A stretch of DNA of 64,000 nt from Flavobacteriales bacterium. GTDB taxonomy: Bacteria; Bacteroidota; Bacteroidia; Flavobacteriales_F; PHOS-HE28. Within the stretch, counting starts at the first letter, position 1; each line of letters opens with the position of its first letter. Below are positions 36,217 to 45,288 of this stretch, one piece after another. The stretch lies in the NCBI GenBank assembly GCA_016703005.1, contig JADJCX010000016.1, forward strand, positions 1-64,000, given 5' to 3'. The translations under genes and the position numbers were made by a program. The notes beneath the pieces were generated by a model. It was not told the DNA's origin, ran no database searches, and saw only the letters and a program-made list of their open reading frames with translations.

Positions 36217-36641
36217 CTGTCCTGCGCTTTTCAACAGTGAGCACCTTCTATGGTTCTGTAGGCCCTCGGTCTTTCTTCAAACGGCTTCAGTTACTGGATT
36301 GGCGTGCGCAGGAGGCGCCGGTGTCACTTTTCCTTATGTCAAGTTCATGTCCCAATGGTTTGTACGATCGCCTTCCCGCAGGGCTTGGAAGGGCCCTTGT
36401 GCCAGTGTAGCCTTTGACCCGGACAGTTAGACGGTTAAGGTGCAGCGACCAAACCGCTAGCCCCACACTCATGGCTGGTCGGGATTTTGAAACAGGCCAA
36501 ACCGAGACTCTATCAGTTCGTCGGTTCTGGCGGGCTAATTCGCGTGTAGTGTGAGTCTGCTCAGGATCCAGGGGGGCTTGAACGAGGATGTTGTTCGGGT
36601 CTTTCATGGCTCACCGGTACCGGATCTATTACAAAAGCGAG
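36217..36641. other. Intergenic stretch without a recognisable gene
   Basis: About 425 bp between the glnN terminator and the terminator of the broken T9SS gene. It contains one minus-strand open frame of 106 codons (36287-36607) rich in Arg and Thr, which matches no family that I know, and no promoter of the local type. It could hold a remnant of a gene or mobile element, but neither inverted repeats nor a transposase motif is visible. Confidence 0.5.
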
Positions 36642-36677
36642 AAGCCCCGCCCCGACACAAGTCGGAGCGGGGCTTCA
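36642..36677 (-). terminator. Hairpin terminator of the second broken T9SS gene
   Basis: Arms GAAGCCCCG (36642-36650) and CGGGGCTTC (36669-36677) enclose an inner CCGAC/GTCGG pair. The hairpin is about 17 bp past the stop codon at 36694 on the minus strand. Confidence 0.75.
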
Positions 36678-36693
36678 ATGCTCTTAGTTCTGC

Positions 36694-38022
36694 TTACTGG
36701 ATGGTCAAGCGTTGAGCGCTCTTGCGATCGCCCATGGTGATATCCACCATGTATACACCGCTGGCCATGCCGGTTCCCAGTTCAAGCACGGTGCTCACCT
36801 GTGTGGCACCCTCGGTGCCGATGGTGCGGGCGAACACGCGCTTACCGAACACGTCGTAGATATCAACGGTAACAATGTTCTCAGCGCCGGTGAGGCCATT
36901 GAGCACAAGGTTCACGTTACCGTCATTGACGGGGTTCGGGTACAACTGCACATCGCTGGTGCTAACGACTTCAACGTCGCGGCCACCGAACGCTGGCGGG
37001 TTGTCAATGGTCACCTGACAGATCGGGCCACAGAATCCGCTCCAGCTGCCGTTCACGAAGACCTCAACGGTCACGTCGTAGGTCTCGCCGTCAAGCAAGG
37101 TGTAAGTTGCCCAGTTCAACACGCGCACATAGCTCGCTTGTGTGATCAGACGGGCACCGACAACAGGTGTCAGCGGGCCGTTCGGACCATCGGGATCCAG
37201 CGAGCCAGCGAAGCGGAAGCGGTACTGCAGCGCACCAAGCACGGGTTGTGCCCAGACTTTATCGCTATAACCGAACGACTTGGTAACACCGCAGCTATGC
37301 GTCGGTGAACCGATATCATCGATCAACTGGCCGCAGCCAGGGATGGCCGTTGCATCCAAGCCCATTTCGCAACCACTGCCCCAATTTTCGTTCGCATAGC
37401 TCAGATCACCGTCCGCATCGCGACGAGCGCGAACGAAGTAGTGCGTGCCGGCCACCAAAGGATTGGTCTGCAACTGGCTGAATTTCACGTAACGCTGCGA
37501 TACCGCAATGCGACGACGGAAACCGAAATCGGGATCGGAGAACTCGAACTGGTATTTTCCTGTGCCTGGTGCTTGTGCAGCGTAAACCTTGTTGTTCAAG
37601 GTGTTGTTGAAGATGCCGCACTCCGAAGCCTCGATATCAGCAGGACCTTTCGGCAAGCAGAATTCGTGGCCCGTGTAAGCCGGGTTGTTCGCGTTCGGGG
37701 AGTCATCTCCGCCATTGTCGCTGGAACCAGCCAACGTGCCAACTCCTTGGAATACGTCAGTTATCAGGAGTGCCCCACCTGGGCTGCGTACCTGCCAGTT
37801 ACCAATACCGTAAGAACAGCACATGCCATCACCGAACGCATCTTGGATACGCATGGTGAAGCAGTTGCCGAAGGTCAACGGCAGGCAAAGGGTAACGCTG
37901 TTGTTCTGCGTTCCATTGGCGAGAAGATCCGTGTATGGTCCACCTGATGCGATCGGTGCGATCTCCAGAGCGTCATAGATCTCCCAAGTCGTTTCAGAAC
38001 CCCAACGATCTTGAACGATCAC
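36694..38022 (-). CDS. C-terminal piece with T9SS type A sorting domain
   Basis: The piece has 442 codons. It starts in frame just after the shift at 38055 (VEIVIVQDRWGSETTWEIYD). It contains MRIQDAFGDGMCCSYGIG, repeated FRF/FEF beta motifs, a GETYDVTVEVFVNGSWSGF segment directly before the sorting domain and the T9SS signature LYPNPVNDGNVNLVLNGL ending RKSAQRLTIQ. It is the most complete part of the broken gene and ends at a hairpin terminator. Confidence 0.65.
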   Translation of the reverse strand: MIVQDRWGSETTWEIYDALEIAPIASGGPYTDLLANGTQNNSVTLCLPLTFGNCFTMRIQDAFGDGMCCSYGIGNWQVRSPGGALLITDVFQGVGTLAGSSDNGGDDSPNANNPAYTGHEFCLPKGPADIEASECGIFNNTLNNKVYAAQAPGTGKYQFEFSDPDFGFRRRIAVSQRYVKFSQLQTNPLVAGTHYFVRARRDADGDLSYANENWGSGCEMGLDATAIPGCGQLIDDIGSPTHSCGVTKSFGYSDKVWAQPVLGALQYRFRFAGSLDPDGPNGPLTPVVGARLITQASYVRVLNWATYTLLDGETYDVTVEVFVNGSWSGFCGPICQVTIDNPPAFGGRDVEVVSTSDVQLYPNPVNDGNVNLVLNGLTGAENIVTVDIYDVFGKRVFARTIGTEGATQVSTVLELGTGMASGVYMVDITMGDRKSAQRLTIQ

Positions 38023-38525
38023 GATCTCAACAGCTTCGCCATCAACAGTGAATGCTGCTGCGATTGACCGTAGGTAAGTGCAGGAGCGAACGGCACAACC
38101 GTTACCACTGGCGCACCACCATCCACATCGTAGGTCACGGTAACACTGCTCAACGGCTGTTGGCCGTTGTTGGTGATGACCACTTCGGGTGCCACGGTCG
38201 TTGTGCAGAGGTTACCAACCGGTGAAACGATAGTGGTCGGGGCCGCATCGTTCTGGGCTGGGAATTCGAGCAGGATGCCGAATGTGCCTTCCGTACCGTT
38301 TCCACCTTGGTTATCCACCAGGATCCAGTAGTCGGTATTCGCGGTAAGCAGCGGGAAAGAGGTAGTACCCTCGCCAGCCTGTACGCAAGCCACCTCGGTC
38401 AGCGTACCACAGCCACCCGAATACAGGGCATAGCTCAATGCGGTAGCTGAATAGGTTACATCAAGATCCGGACGTACAAGGTCAGGTTCATGTAGGTGTT
38501 GGCACCAGTGTTGAATGTGTACCAC
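38019..38525 (-). CDS. Central piece of the second broken T9SS protein
   Basis: The useful frame (about 38055-38465) encodes PDLDVTYSATALSYALYSGG, NTDYWILVDNQGG and an Ig-like segment with VITNNGQQPLSSVTVTYD (a CARDB-like module before the next domain). The first residues, before the join near 38465, are out of frame, so the listed start is not real. Confidence 0.5.
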   Translation of the reverse strand: MVHIQHWCQHLHEPDLVRPDLDVTYSATALSYALYSGGCGTLTEVACVQAGEGTTSFPLLTANTDYWILVDNQGGNGTEGTFGILLEFPAQNDAAPTTIVSPVGNLCTTTVAPEVVITNNGQQPLSSVTVTYDVDGGAPVVTVVPFAPALTYGQSQQHSLLMAKLLRS

Positions 38526-39100
38526 ACACCCTGTGCACGGCCCGCCGCTGGAACGAAGCTCAGATCAACATCGCAGCTAGGGTTGGCATCGGCAAAAGCA
38601 CCACAGTTGGTACCCGTTGCAAGCACGCCCGAGCCATCACCCAAGACGGGGATAAGAGTCGAAGCGCCACCGCACAGGTCGTTGGCTGGTGCAGCACAGG
38701 TCGGTGCGCCACAGGTCAGGTTCATGGTGAACACGCCCGTGCTGTTCACGAAACCACCAGGACCATGAACAACAATGTAGTACCGGTTGCCGGCCGTGGC
38801 GGCCCAGTTCACCTCGCTCGGCGTATTCGTACCAGCGCCGCAGTTGTCGTCGTTGCCCGTGAGGCAAGTCAGCGCACCGCAAACGCCAGGGGAAGCACCT
38901 GCGTCGTATACCGTGATCATGCTGTTGTAGGCAGTGCCCACACAGGTGCTGGCAGTAAGAACCTCCGAAACCAAGGCATCAACGTAGTACCAAGCATTCG
39001 GGCCCGGACCAACATGGTTCGGCAGGCACACACTTGGACCTTGGTTGTTCGAGTTGCTCACCGTGGTTCCACTCACCGCACCTCCGCAAAGGATCGGCAA
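38456..39100 (-). CDS. Pre-peptidase-like piece of the second broken T9SS protein
   Basis: The 214-codon piece contains ALPILCGGAVSGTTVSNSNN, PNAWYYVDALVSE and SPGVCGALTCLTGNDDNCG. A second unit begins PANDLCGGASTLIPVL with GVWYTFNTG. These are Cys-rich pre-peptidase-like domains. Upstream in the same frame the reading continues to about 39121 before it meets sequence that cannot be coding. It leaves frame near 38465. Confidence 0.5.
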   Translation of the reverse strand: MPILCGGAVSGTTVSNSNNQGPSVCLPNHVGPGPNAWYYVDALVSEVLTASTCVGTAYNSMITVYDAGASPGVCGALTCLTGNDDNCGAGTNTPSEVNWAATAGNRYYIVVHGPGGFVNSTGVFTMNLTCGAPTCAAPANDLCGGASTLIPVLGDGSGVLATGTNCGAFADANPSCDVDLSFVPAAGRAQGVWYTFNTGANTYMNLTLYVRILM

Positions 39101-39120
39101 TGCATCGACGCAAGAGTTCG

Positions 39121-39312
39121 GCGTACAGCGCGCCCGCCGCCCGCCGCGCCGCGGCGCCGCCCCTCGCGCCGCGGCGCCTCCGCAAACACCAACTTCTTTT
39201 CAAAAGCGCGCTTCGCTTCTTCGCGGCCAACCCCCTTTTTTCCTTCCTTACTTCCCCCACCAAACACACCCCCCCCCCCCAAAAAAAAAAAAAAACACCA
39301 CACCCCCCCTGG
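39121..39312. other. Junk-like insertion or assembly artefact
   Basis: The stretch interrupts an otherwise continuous coding path. It begins with GC-only repeats (GCCCGCCGCGCC-type), passes through CT-rich sequence and contains a run of 12 C (39269-39280) directly followed by 15 A (39281-39295). No such composition occurs elsewhere in the window, and the flanking frames on both sides belong to the same secreted protein. Confidence 0.75.
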
Positions 39313-39365
39313 GATCACAGGCGCGTTAGCCGTGATATTCACATTGTACGTCGGGTCAGGGAAGG

Positions 39366-40262
39366 TCAACCCCAAAGGATCGGGTAGTAGTACTCGCCGG
39401 GTGGCAGGCTGTTGTAGAAGATCTGAGGATTGCCGTCACCGCAGAGGAAGTTGAAGGTCTGCGAATTGACAGGGTTCGTACCGCTGCAATCCGTGTACAT
39501 GTTCAACGCCGCGTTCGTGAAGTTCACGGTTCCGCAGTAGTCGATCACCACGTCGGCACATGTGAGCAGTTCGAATGTTGCCCATACGTAACCCGTTACT
39601 CCGCCGAAGATGCCAGCAATGCCAACATCGTCATTGGCGCAGTTGGCTGTGCCATTATAGTTGATCGTGTTACCGATCGATAGCGGGTTGTTGGACGGGA
39701 TCTCGTTCGTACACTCATCGCGTGCTGGCGCAACACATGGCGTCAGGCTCAGGTCCCATGAGTGGCCCGTGGACTGCCACCGGTCATCCCACTCGATATA
39801 ATAGGTCGTGCCGCCGTTCGCCAACCAGCCGAAGGTGGAATTGAACGGATCGCAATTGTCGTCACTGCCGCCAACAAAAGTCAGCGAGCCGCACGTACCA
39901 GTATGCACCGACACGCGGGTGTCATCACCGGCATTGTTGAACGGGGAACAGCTCGAAGCCACTGCCAAACCGCTCGAGGCAGGAGTCCAAGTGTACCAAC
40001 GCGCGTTCACTGCGCCGCCAGCGAGAGCATTGGTGGCACCGCCACCACAGTTCATGTCGCCGTGCGTATTTGAACCCAGCACCGCCGGAACGGCGCCAAC
40101 GCATGTACCACTGCAGCAATCCGTGAAGGTGCCTACAACGATAGAGCAGTTCGGGTCGCTGGTGGAGGTCAAGGTGATCGTAACAGGAACGCCAGCAGCA
40201 TACACCGCTGGAATGTTGACGATACCGGTGGCAAGGACGCTGGCCACTTCAATACCGTTCAC
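39366..40262 (-). CDS. Second third of the second broken T9SS protein
   Basis: The piece has 298 codons. It carries one full repeat of the Cys-rich domain (NARWYTWTPASSGLAVA, TRVSVHTGTCGSLTFVGG, YYIEWDDRWQSTGHSWDLSL) and then RDECTNEIPSNNPLSIGNTI and VWATFELLTCADVVIDYCG. It joins the upstream piece by a one-base loss near 40275. At its end it changes frame (GLTFPDPTYNVNITANAP) just before the junk-like stretch. Confidence 0.55.
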   Translation of the reverse strand: MNGIEVASVLATGIVNIPAVYAAGVPVTITLTSTSDPNCSIVVGTFTDCCSGTCVGAVPAVLGSNTHGDMNCGGGATNALAGGAVNARWYTWTPASSGLAVASSCSPFNNAGDDTRVSVHTGTCGSLTFVGGSDDNCDPFNSTFGWLANGGTTYYIEWDDRWQSTGHSWDLSLTPCVAPARDECTNEIPSNNPLSIGNTINYNGTANCANDDVGIAGIFGGVTGYVWATFELLTCADVVIDYCGTVNFTNAALNMYTDCSGTNPVNSQTFNFLCGDGNPQIFYNSLPPGEYYYPILWG

Positions 40263-42133
40263 GTCGCTCTCGATCGCAGCTCAGTGCTACTTCCCAAGCT
40301 GGTAACGTCCACCGCGATGGTGAATGTGCCAAGGCCGCAATCATCCGTGGCCACACCAGTGGCGGCAGGTGGGGTACAGCTTACATATGACAAGTTCCAA
40401 TCGAACCCGGTGCTGCTCCAGCGGTCGTCCCATTCGATGTAGTAAGGTGTTCCGCCGGTGACCGGTACGTTGAGTTCTTGCGCAGCGAGGCCGCAGTCAT
40501 CATCCGTTGCACTGACCAAGACAAGAACTCCACAACCGCCCGTGCCGTCCCAGATCATGAGCCGGGAATCAACGCCGGATGCGCAGTTGTCAACACTGAT
40601 CTGCCCGGTATTCGGTGGGGTGAACAAGAACCAGCGGGCGTCCGTTGCCACACCACCCAAACCGCCGCCGTTCGTAGCGCCGGCACCACAGTCCAGTGCG
40701 CCGGTCGTGTTCGTGCCCACTACAGCCGCAGCTGCATTGGCGCAGGTGCCGTTGCAGCAGTCCGTGAAGTTGCCAAGGTCCTCGTTACACAGTGGGTCAT
40801 CAGCGATCAAAGAGATATTCGTCACGGTTCCCACAGGAATGCCACTGATCAATTGGATCCCGAGCGCATTCACGTTCAAGATGTCTGTTCCAGGAGTCAC
40901 ATCAATATCAATGTCGGCAGATGTGCCCAAAGACGTAACGTCGACTTGCAGGTCGTACGTACCACCACCGCAGTTCTCTATAAGCGTTACCGTAGCTGTG
41001 GGTGGTGTGCAGGCAGCGAATTGCAGTTCCCAGGTTACACTGGCAGGTGTCCAACGCGCATCCCATTGGATGTAATAAGGTGTGCCACCCGTTACGGCCA
41101 GATCATCCATCGACGCAGCAAGCCCACTGGTTTGGCAGGGGAACAGCTGCGAATCGTCGTTTGAGAATGCACAAGTCAGCGTACCGCATCCCAATGAACC
41201 ATCAAAAACGCTGAATCGAGCATCCGTGTTGCCGCAGGAGTAAACGTCCATTAGACCATTGCTCGGTGGCGTGTAGACGAACCATTTGCTGGCGAAAGGA
41301 CCAGCCACACATGCCGCATTATATCCAGCAGCGCAGTACAGTGCGCCGGTTGCTCCCTGCGCACCTGGTGCTGCTACAACGACAGCGTCAGCACAGGTTG
41401 CGAAGCAGCAATCAATGAAGCTGCCCAAGGCCACGTTACAGGTGTTGTCCTGTTCGTGCACCAAGGTGATCGTACGGGCGGCCCCTAAGGCAATTCCGGT
41501 GAAGGTCTGGATACCAGTGGCGGCGATGCCCGTGATATCCGTTCCAACGCTGATATCCAATCCTACGGATGTGGCGCTTCCCAAACTGGTTACGTTCACC
41601 TCCAGATCATAGGTTCCACCAATGCAATTGGGGATGAGGGTAACCGTAGCGGCTGGTTGCACGCAGGCAAATGGGGTGAATGTGAAGTCCCACGTATAGC
41701 CGGTTCCCTCCCAGCGGTCGTCCCACATGATATAGTGGGTACCCGCGGGAACGTTGATGTTGCTCAACGAGCTGGCATAACCGAGCGGGCCACAGAAGTC
41801 ATCGCTGAGTCCCAAGCAGGTCAGCGCACCGCACCCACCTGTACCATTGAAGATGGACAAACGGGTGTCTGTACCCGTTGCACAGGAACTCACGTTGTTG
41901 ATGATACCGGGCGTCCCCGTAGTGAATGAATACCAGTCGGCATTTACGGCTCCACCACCGGTGCATACAAGACTGGCACCGCCACCGGCGCTCGGGCCGT
42001 CACCTACTATTCCTAGGGCCGGGGCCACCGCAACTGCGGTTGCGCAATTGTCACCTTGCCCAACTGATTCCATCGCAAATAGCAATGGCAGCGCAGCAAG
42101 CAGCGTGTTAAAACTTCGGAACGTTCGTCTCAT
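40259..42133 (-). CDS. N-terminal piece with signal peptide of the second broken T9SS protein
   Basis: The ATG at 42133 opens MRRTFRSFNTLLAALPLLFA with a cleavage region MESVGQ. Three repeats of a domain of about 200 residues follow. Each contains NADWYSFTTGTPG or its equivalent, DTRLSIFNGTGGCGALTC, YIMWDDRWEGTGY and a linker GTYDLEVNVTSLGSAT, and is rich in Cys. The family of Cys-rich adhesin domains is known in T9SS cargo, but no function is assigned. The final 15 codons after about 40275 are out of frame. Confidence 0.65.
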   Translation of the reverse strand: MRRTFRSFNTLLAALPLLFAMESVGQGDNCATAVAVAPALGIVGDGPSAGGGASLVCTGGGAVNADWYSFTTGTPGIINNVSSCATGTDTRLSIFNGTGGCGALTCLGLSDDFCGPLGYASSLSNINVPAGTHYIMWDDRWEGTGYTWDFTFTPFACVQPAATVTLIPNCIGGTYDLEVNVTSLGSATSVGLDISVGTDITGIAATGIQTFTGIALGAARTITLVHEQDNTCNVALGSFIDCCFATCADAVVVAAPGAQGATGALYCAAGYNAACVAGPFASKWFVYTPPSNGLMDVYSCGNTDARFSVFDGSLGCGTLTCAFSNDDSQLFPCQTSGLAASMDDLAVTGGTPYYIQWDARWTPASVTWELQFAACTPPTATVTLIENCGGGTYDLQVDVTSLGTSADIDIDVTPGTDILNVNALGIQLISGIPVGTVTNISLIADDPLCNEDLGNFTDCCNGTCANAAAAVVGTNTTGALDCGAGATNGGGLGGVATDARWFLFTPPNTGQISVDNCASGVDSRLMIWDGTGGCGVLVLVSATDDDCGLAAQELNVPVTGGTPYYIEWDDRWSSTGFDWNLSYVSCTPPAATGVATDDCGLGTFTIAVDVTSLGSSTELRSRAT

Positions 42134-42373
42134 GAGTATGGTTTTGGTTGAACGGGTTTCAGGTAAGCGGCCGGGAAAGTAGAGAACTGTTAGTCACGAA
42201 AACAACCAACTGTTGAAAACTTCATGTTCTGGGTTTCACATTAAGAGTGCGCTTCACTGGCGGATCGAGCTGGTGATTTCGCATACCCAATGTTCGCTGG
42301 AGTGACCGGCCAGATTGATCGTCAAAGGATTTGAAACCAATGGTTGCCAAGCGGCGTTTCAACTGCCTCGAAC

Positions 42374-43123
42374 ATGAAAACTGCTTTCAAAACGGAACTG
42401 CTGGTGCTTGGCATAGTGTTGATGTCCCAAGCGCAGGCTCAGGGTGACTCCTTGATGTTGGCCGATGACCTTGGGACCTTCTCCACGCTTCCGGAGGACG
42501 ACTCCCAGATCATCAGCGATTACGAGCGGCTCAACCGTTCACTCGGTCATGACAGTATCCGCTACTGTCAAGGCTACGCATGCTCCGGATGGGTCGAGGA
42601 CAAGTACGCCGACGGTACTCTGAAGCATAGGGGCTATTACCAGGAAGGGCAGCTTCTGGTCTATAAGAATTTCCATTCGAACGGTGCGGTGGAGCGCGAG
42701 TTCAGGACCGTGGACAATTTCAGGGGACAATTGACCACGTTCCACCCAAATGGTGCCATCAGGACGGAGATCAAGTACTTCAAGGGCGAATCGTTGGAAT
42801 GGACGGACCATTACGCGAATGGCCAAGTGCGATACGAAGAAGAAAAGCACAAAAGCGAACCTTGGTATTTGAAGATGAATCTCTACCAAGCCGATGGGAA
42901 ACCCATCAGCACGTTAATGGTCGTGGACAAGAAGAAGGGTGAAGTGGAGCAGAAGGAGTACTGGCCGAACGGAAATCTGCGCATCAGTGGACGTGCACGA
43001 TTCGACGCCAACCGACGTGATTGTGTGCGGGTTGGCACTTGGACGAGTTACGACCCCAACGGGAAACCCGTTTCAGAAGACCGCTATTTGGACGGTAAGA
43101 TCCACGAGACCAAGAAGCTCTGA
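42374..43123 (+). CDS. Secreted MORN-variant (toxin-antitoxin YwqK-like) repeat protein
   Basis: The protein is 249 residues from ATG 42374, chosen because it begins a signal peptide (LVLGIVLMSQAQAQ). The mature part has at least five MORN_2-type repeats with the pattern (Y/F)xxNGxx(R/K): YADGTLKHRGYYQEG, FHSNGAVEREF, FHPNGAIRTEI, YANGQVRYEE, YWPNGNLRISG. This repeat occurs in the YwqK antitoxin family and in many Bacteroidota periplasmic proteins, where it is not an antitoxin; nothing here shows a partner toxin. The gene converges on dnaK with a shared terminator. Confidence 0.75.
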   Translation: MKTAFKTELLVLGIVLMSQAQAQGDSLMLADDLGTFSTLPEDDSQIISDYERLNRSLGHDSIRYCQGYACSGWVEDKYADGTLKHRGYYQEGQLLVYKNFHSNGAVEREFRTVDNFRGQLTTFHPNGAIRTEIKYFKGESLEWTDHYANGQVRYEEEKHKSEPWYLKMNLYQADGKPISTLMVVDKKKGEVEQKEYWPNGNLRISGRARFDANRRDCVRVGTWTSYDPNGKPVSEDRYLDGKIHETKKL

Positions 43124-43147
43124 GGACAAAACGACCCATAAGAAACA

Positions 43148-43175
43148 CGAAGCCCCCCGGTACCGGGGGGCTTCG
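43148..43175. terminator. Bidirectional terminator between MORN gene and dnaK
   Basis: A perfect 28-bp palindrome centred on GGTACC lies between the convergent stops at 43123 and 43195. A poor T tract follows on each side. Confidence 0.75.
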
Positions 43176-43194
43176 CTCATTCGTACGGGACCGG

Positions 43195-45102
43195 TCACTT
43201 CTTCTCGTCCTTCACTTCTTCAAAATCCACATCAGTTACCTCCTGATCGGTCGTTGTCGTATTCTGGCCAGCGCCATTTGCCCCACCCTGCTGGGCCTGT
43301 TGCGCAGAGGCGTACATCTCTTGACTGGCTGCTTGGAAAACACTGTTCAGCTGACCCATTGCGGAATCAATTCCAGCAATATCCTGCGCGCCGTGGGCCT
43401 TTCGCAGTTCGCCTAAGGCTGATTCGATGGGCTCCTTCTTGTCCGCTGGCAGTTTGTCACCGAATTCCTTCATCTGCTTCTCCACTTGGAAGATGAGGCT
43501 GTCCGCTTGGTTGAGTTTGTCCACGCGTTCGCGCGCTTGACGGTCAGCATCGGCGTTGGCCGTTGCCTCTCGCTTCATTTTCTCAATATCCTCCTTGCTT
43601 AGGCCACTGCTCGCCTCGATGCGAATGCTCTGCTCTTTACCCGTGGTTTTGTCCTTTGCACCCACATGGAGGATGCCGTTGGCATCGATATCGAAGGTCA
43701 CTTCGATCTGCGGGGTGCCGCGCGGAGCGGGTGGTATGTCGCTCAGGTGGAACCGCCCGATGGTGCGGTTGTCGCGGCTCATGGGTCGTTCGCCCTGTAG
43801 CACGTGGATCTCCACACTTGGCTGGTTATCGCTGGCCGTGCTGAACGTCTCGCTCTTCTTGGTCGGGATAGTGGTATTGGCCTCGATGAGCTTGGTCATT
43901 ACGCCGCCCATGGTTTCGATGCCCAGGCTGAGCGGCGTCACATCCAGAAGCAATACATCCTTCACCTCACCCGTCAGCACACCTCCTTGAATGGCCGCGC
44001 CTACCGCCACAACTTCATCAGGGTTCACTCCCTTGCTGGGCTCTTTACCGAAGAATTTCTTCACGGCTTCCTGAATGGCCGGAATACGTGTGCTACCGCC
44101 GACCAGGATGACCTCGTCGATCTGGGCGGTGGTGAGGCCAGCGTTTTTCAATGCGCTTTCGCACGGGGCGATGGTGCGCTTGATCAGGCTGTCCACCAAT
44201 TGCTCGAATTTGGCACGGCTCAACGAGCGCACCAAGTGCTTCGGAATGCCGTTCACCGGCATGATGTAGGGAAGGTTGATCTCGCTGCTCGTGGTGCTGC
44301 TCAACTCGATCTTGGCTTTCTCCGCAGCGTCCTTCAGGCGCTGAAGCGCCATGGGGTCTTTGCGCAGGTCGATACCCTCGTCGTTCTTGAATTCATCGGC
44401 CAGCCAATCAATGATGCACTGGTCGAAGTCATCTCCGCCCAAGTGGGTGTCACCATCGGTGCTCTTCACCTCGAACACGCCGTCGCCGAGTTCAAGAACG
44501 CTCACGTCGTGCGTGCCGCCACCACAGTCGAACACGACCACTTTCTGGTCTTTATGCTTTTTGTCGAGGCCATAAGCAAGCGCTGCCGCCGTAGGCTCGT
44601 TGATGATGCGCCGCACTTTCAAACCGGCGATCTCGCCAGCTTCCTTGGTAGCTTGGCGTTGGGCATCGTTGAAGTAGGCAGGAACCGTGATCACCGCCTC
44701 ATGCACTGAGGTGCCGAGATAATCTTCGGCGGTCTTCTTCATCTTCTGGAGAACCATGGCACTGATCTCCTGGGGCGTATAAAGCCGGTCGCCGATCTTA
44801 ACACGGGGCATGTTGCCATCACCGCGCACCACTTCGTACGGCACACGCGCGATCTCCTTCGCGTCCTCTTCATAGGTGTTGCCCATGAATCGCTTTATGG
44901 AATAGATGGTGTTCCGCGGGTTAGTGATGGCCTGGCGCTTGGCGGGGTCACCCACCTTGCGTTCGCCACCTTCAATGAAGGCCACGATGCTGGGGGTTGT
45001 CCGCTTGCCTTCGCTGTTCGCGATCACAACCGGTTCGTTGCCTTCCATTACGGCCACGCAACTGTTCGTGGTTCCCAGATCGATGCCTATGATCTTGCTC
45101 AT
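43195..45102 (-). CDS. dnaK: Chaperone protein DnaK (Hsp70)
   Basis: The protein is 635 residues, the normal length. It is an ATP-dependent chaperone that binds unfolded polypeptides together with DnaJ and GrpE. The ATPase signatures are complete (IGIDLGTTNSCVAVMEG, VVFDCGGGTHDVSVLELG, ILVGGSTRIPAIQ). The linker VLLLDVTPLSLGIE and the substrate domain follow, with a Gln/Gly-rich tail ending DVDFEEVKDEKK. dnaJ and grpE are not adjacent. A palindrome (45224-45236) lies upstream. Confidence 0.97.
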   Translation of the reverse strand: MSKIIGIDLGTTNSCVAVMEGNEPVVIANSEGKRTTPSIVAFIEGGERKVGDPAKRQAITNPRNTIYSIKRFMGNTYEEDAKEIARVPYEVVRGDGNMPRVKIGDRLYTPQEISAMVLQKMKKTAEDYLGTSVHEAVITVPAYFNDAQRQATKEAGEIAGLKVRRIINEPTAAALAYGLDKKHKDQKVVVFDCGGGTHDVSVLELGDGVFEVKSTDGDTHLGGDDFDQCIIDWLADEFKNDEGIDLRKDPMALQRLKDAAEKAKIELSSTTSSEINLPYIMPVNGIPKHLVRSLSRAKFEQLVDSLIKRTIAPCESALKNAGLTTAQIDEVILVGGSTRIPAIQEAVKKFFGKEPSKGVNPDEVVAVGAAIQGGVLTGEVKDVLLLDVTPLSLGIETMGGVMTKLIEANTTIPTKKSETFSTASDNQPSVEIHVLQGERPMSRDNRTIGRFHLSDIPPAPRGTPQIEVTFDIDANGILHVGAKDKTTGKEQSIRIEASSGLSKEDIEKMKREATANADADRQARERVDKLNQADSLIFQVEKQMKEFGDKLPADKKEPIESALGELRKAHGAQDIAGIDSAMGQLNSVFQAASQEMYASAQQAQQGGANGAGQNTTTTDQEVTDVDFEEVKDEKK

Positions 45103-45223
45103 TGTAGTTCGTTGTTTATGCGCTTATGACCGGGCTTGGCCAAGTTCAGTGTTGTGTTTCAGGACTTTTTGATCGTCGGCCGCCGTTGTCAACGTTCATG
45201 CCGCCGCATGACATGCGTGCAGA

Positions 45224-45236
45224 ACTGTCAGACAGT
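45224..45236. promoter_or_regulatory. Palindrome ACTGTC-A-GACAGT upstream of dnaK
   Basis: A perfect inverted repeat with 6-bp arms and one-base spacer lies 122 bp upstream of the dnaK ATG, between dnaK and the neighbouring lipoprotein gene. It is a candidate operator. Confidence 0.4.
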
Positions 45237-45288
45237 GTCCGAAACAAGGTTTGTGTCGCGGAAACCCCTGCCAGAAGGTCAGGAGGTT

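Larger units (their letters stand above)
36694..42133 (-). pseudogene. Second multidomain T9SS protein, broken in several frames
   Basis: One protein can be followed from ATG 42133 with a signal peptide to a T9SS domain ending at 36694, but the frame changes near 40275, at 39121-39312, near 38465 and near 38055. The changes at 40275, 38465 and 38055 are one- or two-base; the one at 39121-39312 is a stretch of unrelated sequence. The architecture has about four repeats of a Cys-rich domain with HYIMWDDRWEGTGY-type motifs, then a PANDLC pre-peptidase-like domain, a DAFGDGMCC domain and the sorting domain. It resembles the gene at 589-5087 in domain content. Confidence 0.7.

Noticed and set aside
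39073..39375. Minus-strand 100-codon ORF over the junk-like stretch
   Set aside because: It encodes poly-Phe/Gly and Arg-rich text from homopolymers, which is not a protein.
42374..43123. Toxin-antitoxin module
   Set aside because: The MORN_2 repeats resemble YwqK, but the protein has a signal peptide and there is no toxin gene beside it.
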